From Clostridium sp. CM027 (GTDB taxonomy: Bacteria; Bacillota; Clostridia; Clostridiales; Clostridiaceae), in contig NZ_CP077725.1 in NCBI RefSeq assembly GCF_024730565.1, forward strand, positions 3,056,501-3,120,500: a stretch of DNA of 64,000 nt, read 5' to 3'. The translations under genes were made by a program, and so were the position numbers. Of this stretch, positions 35,480 to 44,275 are shown in pieces (position 1 is the first letter of the stretch; each line of letters opens with the position of its first letter). The notes beneath the pieces were generated by a model, which had not been told where the DNA came from, ran no database searches, and was given only the letters and a program-made list of their open reading frames with translations.

Positions 35480-35523
35480 GATGTTTCAAAAATAACTGTA
35501 TACATATTTATATTTGAAACGTC
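35480..35523. repeat. 44-bp imperfect palindrome, copy 2
   Basis: It differs from 13915-13958 at two positions only, and is followed by a short stretch (CGGTGCATATATTCTAA) resembling part of the probable group II intron end at 16383. Apart from this and the operator at 35801, the 35357-35840 interval holds nothing I can name. Confidence 0.7.
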
Positions 35524-35800
35524 ATAATAACAGGACCACTAACGGTGCATATATTCTAAGACATGGGAATGATAATATGTTTACAATTTCACCTACCCCT
35601 AAAATATGTTTTATAATGGTATGGTATAAATAAATTATTGGGTACAAATAACTAGTTAATTTAGGAGTGATATTTAATTTACTAGACCTGATGATTTTAG
35701 GAGTAAGAAAAGTAGTAAGAAAGAAAAAATGAACATTATGATATATCAGTTTTATTAAAAATGACCACGTGACAAAAAAGAAAAGGCATGTTAAAATAAT

Positions 35801-35822
35801 ATTAGTCCGAAAACGGACTAAT
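35801..35822. promoter_or_regulatory. Probable MarR operator
   Basis: ATTAGTCCG and CGGACTAAT are perfect inverted nine-base arms around AAAA, 18 bases before the MATE start codon. The MarR-type regulator is encoded in the same unit, so autoregulation through this site is likely. Confidence 0.65.
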
Positions 35823-35840
35823 ACTATTTGAGGTGAACAC

Positions 35841-37184
35841 ATGGAGCAAAAAGCAATTGAAAAACAGTTTTTTAAATTTGTAATCCCGTCCATGCTGACT
35901 ATGTTGCTGAACGGTCTTTATACCATCGTAGACGGATTATTTGTCGGTCACGCAGTTGGTGATATAGGTCTTGCGGGGATTGGTCTTGTTTGGCCAATTA
36001 CTGCTTTACTGCTTGCATTGGGTATGGGAATTGGAGTAGGCGGCTCTGTCCTTATGTCCACTTACAGGGGGGCGAATGACAACCAAAGGGCTAATGAGGC
36101 AAGAGCGAATACTTTTTTTGCGTTACTTGCTGTAAGTGTAGTCGTTACTGCTTTTCTCGTAATTTTTAGTCCCACCCTTGTCAGAGCTATTGGAGCAACC
36201 GGAAAGATTTATGACGCCGCGATTTCATATATCCGTATCATTGCCATCGGTGGCAGTATGCAAATCATAGCTTCCGGTTTAATACCACTTATACGAAACA
36301 GCCACAAAACCGTGCAGGCAATGATTATTATGGGAGGTGGCTTAATTGTAAATATCGTATTGGACGCCTGCTTTACCATGGTGATCCCTATGGGACTTGC
36401 GGGAGCTGCCCTTGCAACGGTTTTGGCTCAAGCAATTACAGTTGTTTGCAGTATCATTTGCTTGTGGAAGCAAAAAGAAAACAAAATCGAGCGTTCTCAA
36501 TTTAAATTGAACAAAAAGATGATTGGACGAATGATGCAAATAGGCATTTCGCCCTTTGGATTATCACTCATGCCCTCGCTCATTACCATATTTAATAACT
36601 GGCAGTGCCTTGCCTATGGCGGAGATTTAGCAGTTTCAGCGTATGCGGTTATCAACTACTTAATTGCTTCAGTCCTTTTGTTATTAGAGGGAATCGGAGA
36701 AGGCATGCAACCACTAATCAGCTATTGCAATGGATCGAAAAACTACAAAGCTATGAAAAAGATACGTAACAAAGGGTTTTTAGCGGTTGTCACATTCAGT
36801 GGTTTGTTTCTCTTGTTTTCAATCCCAGCACGAACACTGCTACCACAATTTTTTGCCACATCGGAAGAAACTGCAAGAATCATTGATTCGGCACTGCCAA
36901 TCATCTGCGTTGCTTTTCCGATGATGGGCATTGGAAAGCTGTTTAGTTCCTATTTTTATGCCTGCGAAGAAACACTCTTCTCCACCTTGCTTGTTTACTT
37001 AGACCCTATTCTTTTCACACCATTGTGCGTTTTTACATTACCACATATTTGGGGGATTAAAGGGGTATGGATGGCACTTCCGGGGGCGCAGCTATTAACC
37101 ATGATCCTATTGACTATTTTACTTATTGCCCATACAATGAAATTTAGAAGCAGGGAGGCGATTTTGTATGAGCAACGAAATTAA
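35841..37184 (+). CDS. MATE-family multidrug efflux pump (MepA-like)
   Basis: A 447-residue protein with twelve membrane helices and the MATE pattern FVIPSMLTMLLNGLYTIVDG near the N-terminus. It exports cationic drugs using an ion gradient. TGAGGTGA precedes the ATG. It overlaps a MarR-type regulator gene by 17 bases, as in mepA/mepR-like units though in the opposite gene order. Base composition and codon choice are noticeably more GC-rich than the neighbours, which suggests recent acquisition. The substrate is unknown. Confidence 0.93.
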   Translation: MEQKAIEKQFFKFVIPSMLTMLLNGLYTIVDGLFVGHAVGDIGLAGIGLVWPITALLLALGMGIGVGGSVLMSTYRGANDNQRANEARANTFFALLAVSVVVTAFLVIFSPTLVRAIGATGKIYDAAISYIRIIAIGGSMQIIASGLIPLIRNSHKTVQAMIIMGGGLIVNIVLDACFTMVIPMGLAGAALATVLAQAITVVCSIICLWKQKENKIERSQFKLNKKMIGRMMQIGISPFGLSLMPSLITIFNNWQCLAYGGDLAVSAYAVINYLIASVLLLLEGIGEGMQPLISYCNGSKNYKAMKKIRNKGFLAVVTFSGLFLLFSIPARTLLPQFFATSEETARIIDSALPIICVAFPMMGIGKLFSSYFYACEETLFSTLLVYLDPILFTPLCVFTLPHIWGIKGVWMALPGAQLLTMILLTILLIAHTMKFRSREAILYEQRN

Positions 37185-37617
37185 AGATCAGGTAAAAAGT
37201 TATTATGATTATTGGTTCGGGATCAGTGCATTCTATGAAAAATGGGCGAAGTCACACGGGCTTACATCAAATGCGCTTTTTGCGCTTTATACCATCCGTG
37301 AGTATCCAAATCAATGCACACAGCGGTTTATTTGCGAAAAGCTCCTGTTTCCCAAGCAAACAGTGAGTACCATTTTGGAAACCTTTGAGAAAAAAGGATA
37401 TATCCGAAAAAAAGTCGCAGATGAGGATAAGCGAAACAAGTATATCCTGCTCACGGATGAAGGACGACAATATGCTGATGAGATTCTTTCGCACTTGTTT
37501 CATTTTGAGGAACGTGCATTACTAAAGATGGATTCTAATGAAAGAACAGCCATGATTAAAAACAGCCATGCTTTCTTAAAACAATTATTACAAGCGTTAG
37601 AAGTGGATTCAGAATAA
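37168..37617 (+). CDS. MarR-family regulator
   Basis: A 149-residue winged-helix protein with LLFPKQTVSTILETFEKKGY (recognition helix) and DEDKRNKYILLTDEGR (wing), both typical of MarR. It overlaps the MATE gene and shares its higher GC content, so the pair was probably acquired together. It should repress its own operon by binding ATTAGTCCG-AAAA-CGGACTAAT and release on binding a pump substrate. The ligand is not known. Confidence 0.92.
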   Translation: MSNEIKDQVKSYYDYWFGISAFYEKWAKSHGLTSNALFALYTIREYPNQCTQRFICEKLLFPKQTVSTILETFEKKGYIRKKVADEDKRNKYILLTDEGRQYADEILSHLFHFEERALLKMDSNERTAMIKNSHAFLKQLLQALEVDSE

Positions 37618-38001
37618 AATGAGAAAAAAACATGTAAGATGTTACTCATTTCTTCTACCGAACAAAATCTGAATAGTTCGAAACAAATATGATCAGAATG
37701 TACCAAACCAGAAGAACGACCTACTAGTAGAATTGCTTATAAGAATTGAGAGTATTATTAACCAATATTTTTCAATTTGGTGCTTAAATGATTTGATCCA
37801 AATGTTAAAATAGCAATACTAAACCAAATGCGAGTAATTCTAATATTGATCCCGAATTGTTGAAGGGCGTTATTAACTTTCCGGGATCCATAACACTTTA
37901 GATTTCATTATTTTTTTTACCCCTTTATAAACCCAATAAACTGCTATTATACCTATAATATAGCGAATATTTATGGAGAAGACTATTATAGGGCTTAATT
38001 T
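37618..38001. other. Intergenic region, no gene seen
   Basis: About 380 bases between convergent genes. The stretch near 37795-37850 (ATACTAAACCAAATGCGAG, TAATTCTAAT) is similar to 39805-39850 beside lepB, so it is a worn repeat. I see no gene here. Confidence 0.5.
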
Positions 38002-38571
38002 CTATGATAATAATAAAAGTATTATCAAACCCATAGCACTACATCCAAATATAAAATTAGCAAGATTAGAATAATGTTTTTTTGAAAGTTCAAAAGCATT
38101 TTTACCTATATAATTTATCGATATAGAAAATATTGCAACTGCAATTAAACCGTTTAATAACATAGATAATGTGTAGTCATAAGTAACATTAAAATCAGGA
38201 CTTACTTTTGCCAACTTAGGCAAGTATAAGAAAATAAAATCTACAGTGAAAATCATACAAAATCCTTCAATTGTAAGTCCTAAATACTTTTTAATTGTTT
38301 TTAGAACATGGGTTTTAGGATTTACAGCAGATATTATATTATCAGCGAATTTTTTATAATCCTCACCCAACATGCTTTTTACAGTATTACCTTCCTCTTG
38401 CCAATCTAAAAACATTCTCAATATATCACTAATAATTTCTTCTTGTTCTTCGTCACTTAAAGTACTTACCCTCAAATAACAAACTATATCTGTAAATATT
38501 CTATCATTTTCTTCTGTTAGACTCTTGCTCAACTTGAGGTTTTCTTTGATATCACTCTCTACATTACTCAT
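38002..38571 (-). CDS. Membrane protein of DUF1129/DUF1048 type
   Basis: A 189-residue protein with an acidic N-terminal helical domain (ERIFTDIVCYLR-like, LSDEEQEEIISDIL and QEEGNTVKSMLGEDYKKFADNI) and four membrane helices after residue 95. The N-terminal pattern is that of small Firmicute proteins commonly encoded beside PadR regulators, though none is adjacent. The ATG at 38571 is chosen because GAGGAGGAAAAAT precedes it; the in-frame ATG at 38586 would include this site. Function is not known. Confidence 0.75.
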   Translation of the reverse strand: MSNVESDIKENLKLSKSLTEENDRIFTDIVCYLRVSTLSDEEQEEIISDILRMFLDWQEEGNTVKSMLGEDYKKFADNIISAVNPKTHVLKTIKKYLGLTIEGFCMIFTVDFIFLYLPKLAKVSPDFNVTYDYTLSMLLNGLIAVAIFSISINYIGKNAFELSKKHYSNLANFIFGCSAMGLIILLLLS

Positions 38572-38586
38572 ATTTTTCCTCCTCAT

Positions 38587-38905
38587 AATTTTTAAATATA
38601 TTATATTTCACTTTGATGCTATTACACATCTATAAATGGTAAAATATACATGTTTTATGGTGATTGTGGTATAATTAAATAAATTATTTGTGCCAAATTT
38701 GTAGGAACGAATGAAGTTTGAGAAACTGGGTTTCTTATTTGAAGGACGATTATTGATGCAAATTTATAAATTGTGTATAATTTGTTCTTAAAAATAAATG
38801 ATTATGTCAACATAGCAAAACATGATAAATTAATGTATTTTATATAGTTCATAGGAGTATGAGAACTTCTTGAATCATAACATATAAATAAGAGGGGATG
38901 AGTTT
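38587..38905. other. Intergenic region, no gene seen
   Basis: A TATAAT-like box lies near 38671. Otherwise this 300-base AT-rich stretch between divergent genes shows no recognisable feature. Confidence 0.4.
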
Positions 38906-39085
38906 ATGGGATTAATTACTTTAGATAAGGTTGAAAGGCTTGAAAAAAAATTAGATGATATTGAAAAACATTTAGTCAGACTAGAGGTAAAGATTGACAA
39001 TGTAAGTGAAGAAAATAGTTCAATTAAAAGCATTGGAACAAACATAGTTGAAATGAAAAATCAAATATGGAAATTAAAAATATAA
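38906..39085 (+). CDS. 59-residue coiled-coil protein
   Basis: The ATG follows AGAGGGG. The product is one amphipathic, heptad-like helix (VERLEKKLDDIEKHLVRLEV and IDNVSEENSSI), so it probably forms a coiled coil. It is close to small hypothetical proteins of Clostridium that I cannot name. It is short and isolated. Confidence 0.55.
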   Translation: MGLITLDKVERLEKKLDDIEKHLVRLEVKIDNVSEENSSIKSIGTNIVEMKNQIWKLKI

Positions 39086-39152
39086 ATACATTGTAATTCA
39101 AATTAGATTGTAATTGAATCAAGGTAGAAATTTAAGCTAATGTATAAGTGAA

Positions 39153-39254
39153 AGCTATGGATTTAAAATAGATGGAAGGTTAAGAGAACATTATTGGATT
39201 AATGAAAGTAAGTATGATCAATGTGTTTATTCTATTTTAAAATCTGAATTGTAA
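39153..39254 (+). pseudogene. GNAT acetyltransferase C-terminal remnant
   Basis: The open frame YGFKIDGRLREHYWINESKY and QCVYSILKSEL with a stop is the C-terminal piece of RimJ/RimL-type GNAT acetyltransferases (the GFKxEGxLREHYWI pattern). Nothing of the upstream part remains. The rest of 39086-39447 shows no further gene. Confidence 0.7.
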
Positions 39255-39447
39255 TATATTATGGTGAATTTATAACCTAAACAATAATATATTTAGCAAT
39301 TGCATTAGATAGCTCTTCATATGTATTATATTTGTACAAGTAGTAGTGTAGACAGATATTTATTAAAGTATAGTATCATGTAAAATAATGTTATTATATT
39401 TATAATAGCATTTTTAAAATGTAAAAAAAGATGAAGGAGTGATAATA

Positions 39448-39633
39448 GTGAGAGTAGAAGGATTAGAGAGGATATGTCCACTTTGTGGACAAGACAATAA
39501 TTGTCAACATGGTCAAGGTGGATGTTGGTGTGATACAGTTAAAGTTCCTAAGTACATTTTAGATTTGATTCCTAATGATAAAAAGGGTAAAGCTTGTGTA
39601 TGTAAGTCTTGTTTAGAAAAACACCAGAAATAA
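39448..39633 (+). CDS. Cysteine-rich CWC family protein
   Basis: A 61-residue protein with CPLCGQDNNC, then GGCWC and a C-terminal CVCKSC. The CPxCG...C...CWC pattern is that of the cysteine-rich CWC family, probably a small zinc-binding protein of unknown role. The second GTG (39448) is chosen because AAGGAG lies ten bases before it; the GTG at 39439 is too close. Confidence 0.85.
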   Translation: MRVEGLERICPLCGQDNNCQHGQGGCWCDTVKVPKYILDLIPNDKKGKACVCKSCLEKHQK

Positions 39634-39843
39634 ATGAAATTAGTGAATATATTAAACAGCGTTAATTTTAAATTTAGTTCACATTCTTCTTATATATCTT
39701 CGAAAGTACCCCCATGTCGTTAGATGTTGGGGTTAACATATTAAGTGTATATTAATAAACTGAAAGTAACACAATATCAATTGTGTTACTTTCAGTTTGG
39801 TCAAAATGTTTGTATAGTAATACTAAAACAAATGTCAATAATT

Positions 39844-40383
39844 CTAATGATTAAGAGCATCATCTCCAATTACAAATTTTCCTAATCTCTTAAATGGATA
39901 TATAATAAACTGTGCTTTTCCTTTTATATCTTTACCATCTATGTACGGATTTTCCCATCTTCGGGCATCAAATGAATTAGCTCTATTATCTCCAAAAAAC
40001 AAATATTTGTTTTCTGGAATTTTAAATTTTTTATCTAAATCCTCCATATATACTACATATGGCTCTTCAATTTTGCTTCCATTAATAAAAACTTGCCCCT
40101 TATTTTTTATAATAACTTCATCTCCTGGAAGTCCTATAAGTCTTTTTATTAATGGTATTTTTAATTCCTCAGAATCAAAAACTATTAAATCACCTCTTTT
40201 TAGGTTATCTTTATTATAAACTCTTGTAACGGTAATTTTATCGCCTATCTTTATAGTCGGATACATTGATTCCGAGGGAACTGTAATATTAAAAAATAGG
40301 AATTTATATATTAGAATTGCCAAGATTATTGCTACAAGTATGGGGAATAACCACTCTTTGATAAAATATTTTAAAAATTTCAA
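39844..40383 (-). CDS. lepB: Signal peptidase I
   Basis: A 179-residue single-helix membrane protease. The membrane anchor is at about 12-31, catalytic S39 in VPSESMYPT and catalytic K80 in IKRLIGLPGD. GDNRANSFDARRW is the conserved box E. It removes signal peptides from secreted proteins. It is the last gene of a three-gene minus-strand unit with an ECF sigma factor and a small membrane protein, 22 bases after the latter. That setting suggests a dedicated, stress-regulated signal peptidase in addition to a housekeeping one. Confidence 0.95.
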   Translation of the reverse strand: MKFLKYFIKEWLFPILVAIILAILIYKFLFFNITVPSESMYPTIKIGDKITVTRVYNKDNLKRGDLIVFDSEELKIPLIKRLIGLPGDEVIIKNKGQVFINGSKIEEPYVVYMEDLDKKFKIPENKYLFFGDNRANSFDARRWENPYIDGKDIKGKAQFIIYPFKRLGKFVIGDDALNH

Positions 40384-40405
40384 TTATTTAACCTCCTCGT
40401 GAAAA

Positions 40406-40645
40406 TTAAAATGCGATAGTTGGACTGAAAATAGTCATAAAAATACATATTAAAATCCATACCTGAATCAACAACTTCAAAAATTTTTCTGCAACCCAAG
40501 AAAGACAAGATAAACACCAACAACTGCGTTGATTTGAATTATAAAAAAGTTTTTGATATATTCTTTGTTTCGTTCCATCTGGAGGTTCAACTTCTACATC
40601 TATGAATTTAAACATTTCTTTTAAGAGTTTATCTTCTTTTATCAT
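40406..40645 (-). CDS. Small membrane protein, candidate anti-sigma factor
   Basis: A 79-residue protein with a charged N-terminal half (EDKLLKEMFKFIDVEVEPPD), a cysteine-containing middle (CWCLSC) and one or two membrane segments (about 48-75). It overlaps the end of the ECF sigma gene by 17 bases, the usual place of an anti-sigma factor, but lacks the normal ZAS HxxxCxxC motif and is very short. The internal ATG is chosen because GGAG lies nine bases upstream. Confidence 0.55.
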   Translation of the reverse strand: MIKEDKLLKEMFKFIDVEVEPPDGTKQRIYQKLFYNSNQRSCWCLSCLSWVAEKFLKLLIQVWILICIFMTIFSPTIAF

Positions 40646-41180
40646 ATAATTCATCTCCTGATATTTTGAGAAATTCTTTTTTAAAACTATTTTTTGATCT
40701 TTGTAATATGCCATCGATAGACTTTGGAGATTTGCATAAACAATTTGCAATTTCATTTACACTATGATCATCCATATATTTGAGAATAAGGACATACTTA
40801 TAAATAGGTTTCAAATTATTTAAGGTTTCTAGAATTATTTTTCTAGTTTCCAAATTTATAATCATAAATTCAATATCTTGGTTATCCTTTACATAATCGA
40901 GTTCTTCTGCGTAAGCAAAATCTTCTTTTCTAATGTTAGTTCTATAATAATTTAATATTTTATTTTTTGCTATTCCACATAGCCAAGTTTTATGGGAACT
41001 TGTACCTTTATAGTTAATGAGTCCTTTCATTGCACTGATAAAGGTCTCCTGAACTATGTCTTCGGTGGCTTCTTTGTTTGCTGCTAATCTTAAAAATACA
41101 AAAGAATAGACAGAATTAAAATTTGTTTCATATATTTTCTTGAAATTTTCTTTATTCATATTTAAAATATTTTTTATCAT
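40629..41180 (-). CDS. ECF-family RNA polymerase sigma factor
   Basis: A 183-residue sigma-70 with region 2 (YSFVFLRLAANKEATEDIVQ then ETFISAMKGL) and region 4 (LETLNNLKPIYKYVLILKYM then the helix-turn-helix VNEIANCLCKSPKSIDGIL). It is normal for the ECF class, which directs extracytoplasmic-stress promoters. AGGTGG precedes the ATG. It is the first gene of a unit with a small membrane protein and lepB. The signal and regulon are unknown. Confidence 0.92.
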   Translation of the reverse strand: MIKNILNMNKENFKKIYETNFNSVYSFVFLRLAANKEATEDIVQETFISAMKGLINYKGTSSHKTWLCGIAKNKILNYYRTNIRKEDFAYAEELDYVKDNQDIEFMIINLETRKIILETLNNLKPIYKYVLILKYMDDHSVNEIANCLCKSPKSIDGILQRSKNSFKKEFLKISGDELYDKRR

Positions 41181-41341
41181 CTATTTCCACCTAACCATCT
41201 GTAGTACTAAAGTATAATTACTCTTAATTTACCATATTTTCAAAGGCTTTCATATCTTTAGTAACACAACAAGAAGAAATCCCCTGAAAAAATTTAAAAT
41301 ATAATAAAAAATATTAAGATTTCTTCAGAATGATTTATACA

Positions 41342-43570
41342 TTAAATAAACTCACTTTTTTCTCCTGTATAATAAATAGCAAGCTGATGTAGTGCTCTCG
41401 TACAGGCTACATATAAAAGATTCCTATCAAACTCACTGTTATAATTGTCCTTTGAAACATTGAACACAAGTACTACATCAAATTCTAGACCTTTTGATAT
41501 ATAAGAAGGAATAGCAAGGGTACCCTTTATACTGTCAGTACTTTCTGTATTTAACAATTTAATGTTAGTTAAATTGGATAGCTTTTTTTGAACCAATAGG
41601 GTTTCTTTCTCCGTTTTGCAAATAACTGCAATAGACTCATAACCACGACTTTCATAGTTATGAATATCTTGGATTATAGTCTCATAAAGCAACTCTTCAT
41701 TGTCTTTAAATATAATTTGCGGCTCCGATGCATGTCTCTCAAAGGGAACAAACTCCTGTTTGCTATTTAATATTTTCTGAGTAAATTCATTAATCTCGAT
41801 AGAAGACCTAAAACTTTTATTCATAGAAAGCTTTATGCTCTTTTTCTTGTGTAGAATTTTCTCTATATCATCATATATAGATTTATCACCACGTTTTTCG
41901 AGAGTTTGGTTAAAGTCACCGAGTACTGTAAACTTAGCGCTAGGTAGCAGAAGATTAAAGACTTCGTATTGAAGTGGATAATAATCTTGGGCTTCATCAA
42001 TAACAACCTGCCGTATATCTGAAAACGCGCGACTACCGTTAAGCCTTAGTTTGATATATAAAAGGGGAGCACAGTCCTCGTAATTAATATAGCCTTTATG
42101 GAGACTTTCTATGGTTTCTGATACCATTTGGTTAATGTTTTTTGGTAATTCTAACCCTTGCGAAAGTTTTAAAAGAAGTCCGGATTTATTAAATAGTAAT
42201 TTATACAAATCCGAATAATCAACCTCAGTAAATTTATGAATATGATTCATTAATACTTTAGCTTCTTTAATTGCCATTAATCTGCTAAAAGATTTTAGTT
42301 CTAATTCATGTCCTATGCCGTTTTGAACAATCCCCTGAATTTTTTCAAGTCTTGCTTTTCTTAAAGGATGAATTTTGCTAAGCATCATACTTTCAATTCT
42401 TTTAAGTTTTTTTGATATTGGCATATTCATTTTACCGTTTAAGAAAAGATTATTTAGCTGCTGTTTTGTTTCAATAATTTTTCCATCATAATATAAGTCT
42501 TCAAAATGCGCTAATTTATGCTCATAATAATGTATTAATCTATCCAAAATAGTTACAAATGTTTTCGAACCTTTAAATTTAGTGTTCTCCATTTTTATAT
42601 TTAAATTTTGTTGATTATCATTAATAATCAAAGTTTCAAGTTGCTGCTTTCTACTTTCAAATATAAATCTATTATCTAAAAAATCAACTACAATATCGTC
42701 AAAAGTAGTTTCCTCTACGTTTTCCTCGCCTAGTTCTGGTAGAACTCCAGAAATATATTTACTGAAAACAGAACTAGGAGAAATTATAATAATATTATTG
42801 GAATATAGCTTTGATCCCATACCAACATAAAGCAAATATGCAATTCTATGTAGTGCTATAGATGTTTTACCGCTTCCAGCTACGCCTTGTACAATCAAAA
42901 GCTCATTTTCAGTATCTCTAATAATTACATCTTGTTCCTTTTGAATGGTTTCAACAATATTTTTCATATTTGAAGAAGAATTGTGACTTAACACTTCTTG
43001 TAGGATATCATCATTAATTGTTATGCTACTATCAAAAAAATACTTAAGCTCAGAATTCTCAATTTTAAACTGCCTCTTCATAAAAATATCACCCGAAATT
43101 ATTCCAAAGGGCGCATTATATGATCCTTTACCAAGTTCACACTGATAAAACATACTTGAAATAGGGGAGCGCCAATCGTATATTAAAATTGAACTTGTAT
43201 CATTATCTATTAAATTATAAAGACCGATATAAATCTGATCTGTATCATTATAAGCATCTTCCTTAAAATCAAACCTTCCAAAATAAGGTGAGTTTAAAAT
43301 CCGTGTATATTTTTTTATTCGTTCCACCGATTTTTCATAATTATAATTTTGACTATCAACTTCAGAGAGTTGTTGGAGCATTTCTGGAATCCTATCAAGA
43401 TCATTTGAAGAGTGAACAGATTCTTGCCACATATCTCTTCTTGAAGCAATAAGATCTCTTTTTCTAAAATTTATCTCATATTCGTCTTTACCTAATTCTT
43501 TTTCGAGGAAGTTAACTGTACTTTCAAGATATACAAGTTCCTCTTGTTTATTTAGCTCATAATCATTCAT
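41342..43570 (-). CDS. helD: HelD-type RNA polymerase recycling helicase
   Basis: A 742-residue UvrD-like protein with an N-terminal coiled coil (about 5-110), Walker A GVAGSGKTS and Walker B VIDEAQDY, and a C-terminal superfamily 1 motif near GLEFDVVLVF. The N-terminal coiled coil distinguishes it from UvrD and fits HelD, which removes stalled RNA polymerase from DNA. ATG 43570 is chosen because GGGAG lies nine bases upstream; the ATG at 43609 would add 13 residues ahead of that site. Clostridia often carry several such genes. Confidence 0.85.
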   Translation of the reverse strand: MNDYELNKQEELVYLESTVNFLEKELGKDEYEINFRKRDLIASRRDMWQESVHSSNDLDRIPEMLQQLSEVDSQNYNYEKSVERIKKYTRILNSPYFGRFDFKEDAYNDTDQIYIGLYNLIDNDTSSILIYDWRSPISSMFYQCELGKGSYNAPFGIISGDIFMKRQFKIENSELKYFFDSSITINDDILQEVLSHNSSSNMKNIVETIQKEQDVIIRDTENELLIVQGVAGSGKTSIALHRIAYLLYVGMGSKLYSNNIIIISPSSVFSKYISGVLPELGEENVEETTFDDIVVDFLDNRFIFESRKQQLETLIINDNQQNLNIKMENTKFKGSKTFVTILDRLIHYYEHKLAHFEDLYYDGKIIETKQQLNNLFLNGKMNMPISKKLKRIESMMLSKIHPLRKARLEKIQGIVQNGIGHELELKSFSRLMAIKEAKVLMNHIHKFTEVDYSDLYKLLFNKSGLLLKLSQGLELPKNINQMVSETIESLHKGYINYEDCAPLLYIKLRLNGSRAFSDIRQVVIDEAQDYYPLQYEVFNLLLPSAKFTVLGDFNQTLEKRGDKSIYDDIEKILHKKKSIKLSMNKSFRSSIEINEFTQKILNSKQEFVPFERHASEPQIIFKDNEELLYETIIQDIHNYESRGYESIAVICKTEKETLLVQKKLSNLTNIKLLNTESTDSIKGTLAIPSYISKGLEFDVVLVFNVSKDNYNSEFDRNLLYVACTRALHQLAIYYTGEKSEFI

Positions 43571-43602
43571 TTTCTCACGCTCCCATGTTTTTATAAAAAT
43601 CA

Positions 43603-43632
43603 TTGACATTCACGTTCATTATGTGATATAAT
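43603..43632 (+). promoter_or_regulatory. Strong sigma-A-type promoter facing plus
   Basis: TTGACA at 43603-43608 and TATAAT at 43627-43632 are separated by 18 bases, matching the consensus fully. The only plus-strand gene nearby, padR, has its own promoter 270 bases further on. Confidence 0.7.
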
Positions 43633-43637
43633 AAGAT

Positions 43638-43828
43638 GAAATATATAGTGGGTTTATTATCATATAATCATATCCACATTTAATTATAGCTAAAAATCCT
43701 GTTTAAGTAAAGCTTATGCGTGGTTTTTTTTATTTTAGTACAGTTTTTAATATTAAACCTGTAAAAGAAATTAATAATAACAATTTAATAACAGAGATAT
43801 AGAGGGCAATTAGATGCCTTCTTTTTTT
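43638..43828 (+). ncRNA. Candidate small RNA upstream of padR
   Basis: Between a consensus promoter (43603-43632) and a terminator hairpin (GAGGGCA/TGCCTTC plus T-run at 43801-43828) there are about 190 bases without a supportable reading frame. It includes complementary pieces such as GTGG and CCAC and a second hairpin, TAAGTAAAGCTTA. It may instead be an untranslated leader. I do not recognise an RNA family. Confidence 0.4.
43801..43828 (+). terminator. Terminator of the candidate small RNA
   Basis: AGAGGGCA and TGCCTTCT form a short stem with one G-T pair, followed by TTTTTT. Confidence 0.6.
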
Positions 43829-43839
43829 ATTACTATACT

Positions 43840-43872
43840 AACCATATAAACTTTTTGTTATATGGTTTTTTA
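43840..43872 (+). terminator. Second terminator before padR
   Basis: AACCATATAA pairs with TTATATGGTT across an eight-base loop, followed by TTTTTA. It lies just upstream of the padR promoter. Confidence 0.6.
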
Positions 43873-43875
43873 GTA

Positions 43876-43904
43876 TTGACATATACAGTCAAGCTGTATA
43901 TCAT
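43876..43904 (+). promoter_or_regulatory. padR promoter with an operator between -35 and -10
   Basis: TTGACA (43876-43881) and TATCAT (43899-43904) are spaced by 17 bases. ATATACAG and CTGTATAT, perfect inverted arms around TCAAG, occupy 43881-43901, exactly over the spacer. PadR regulators typically bind ATATAC-type inverted repeats, so this is a likely autoregulatory site. Confidence 0.7.
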
Positions 43905-43949
43905 ATAACTATATAGTTAGACTTTATAACGAAGGAGTTAGAGAATTAA

Positions 43950-44261
43950 ATGAAAAAAAATAAAAATTTACCACTTACAGAAACAGTTTATTACATTCTT
44001 TTATCTCTACTTGAACCAGCACATGGATATTTAATTATGCAAAAAGCTGAAGAATTAAGCGACGGGAATGTAAGAATAGCGGCAGGGACTTTATACGGAG
44101 CCATTGAAAATTTGCTGAAATTAAAGTTTATTCAACCTGTTGAAAGTGATGACAACAGGCGTAAAGTTTATCTTATCACAGACGAAGGAAAGAAAGTATT
44201 ACTTCTTGATTTTGAAAGAATGAAACATATGATTGAGATTACTCAAAATAATTTGAAATAG
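43950..44261 (+). CDS. PadR-family regulator
   Basis: A 103-residue PadR protein with LPLTETVYYILLSLLEPAHG, AAGTLYGAIENLL and DDNRRKVYLITDEGKKVL, the three typical PadR blocks. It is a winged-helix repressor, probably of its own gene and the DUF2812 gene 14 bases downstream through the operator at 43881-43901. GAAGGAG precedes the ATG. The pairing of PadR with DUF2812 is common in Firmicutes. The signal is unknown. Confidence 0.93.
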   Translation: MKKNKNLPLTETVYYILLSLLEPAHGYLIMQKAEELSDGNVRIAAGTLYGAIENLLKLKFIQPVESDDNRRKVYLITDEGKKVLLLDFERMKHMIEITQNNLK

Positions 44262-44275
44262 AGAGAGGTGTCAAT

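Noticed and set aside
43638-43828. T-box or other known riboswitch
   Set aside because: No T-box core (AGGGUGG-type) or known aptamer motif is visible, and the RNA ends before padR.
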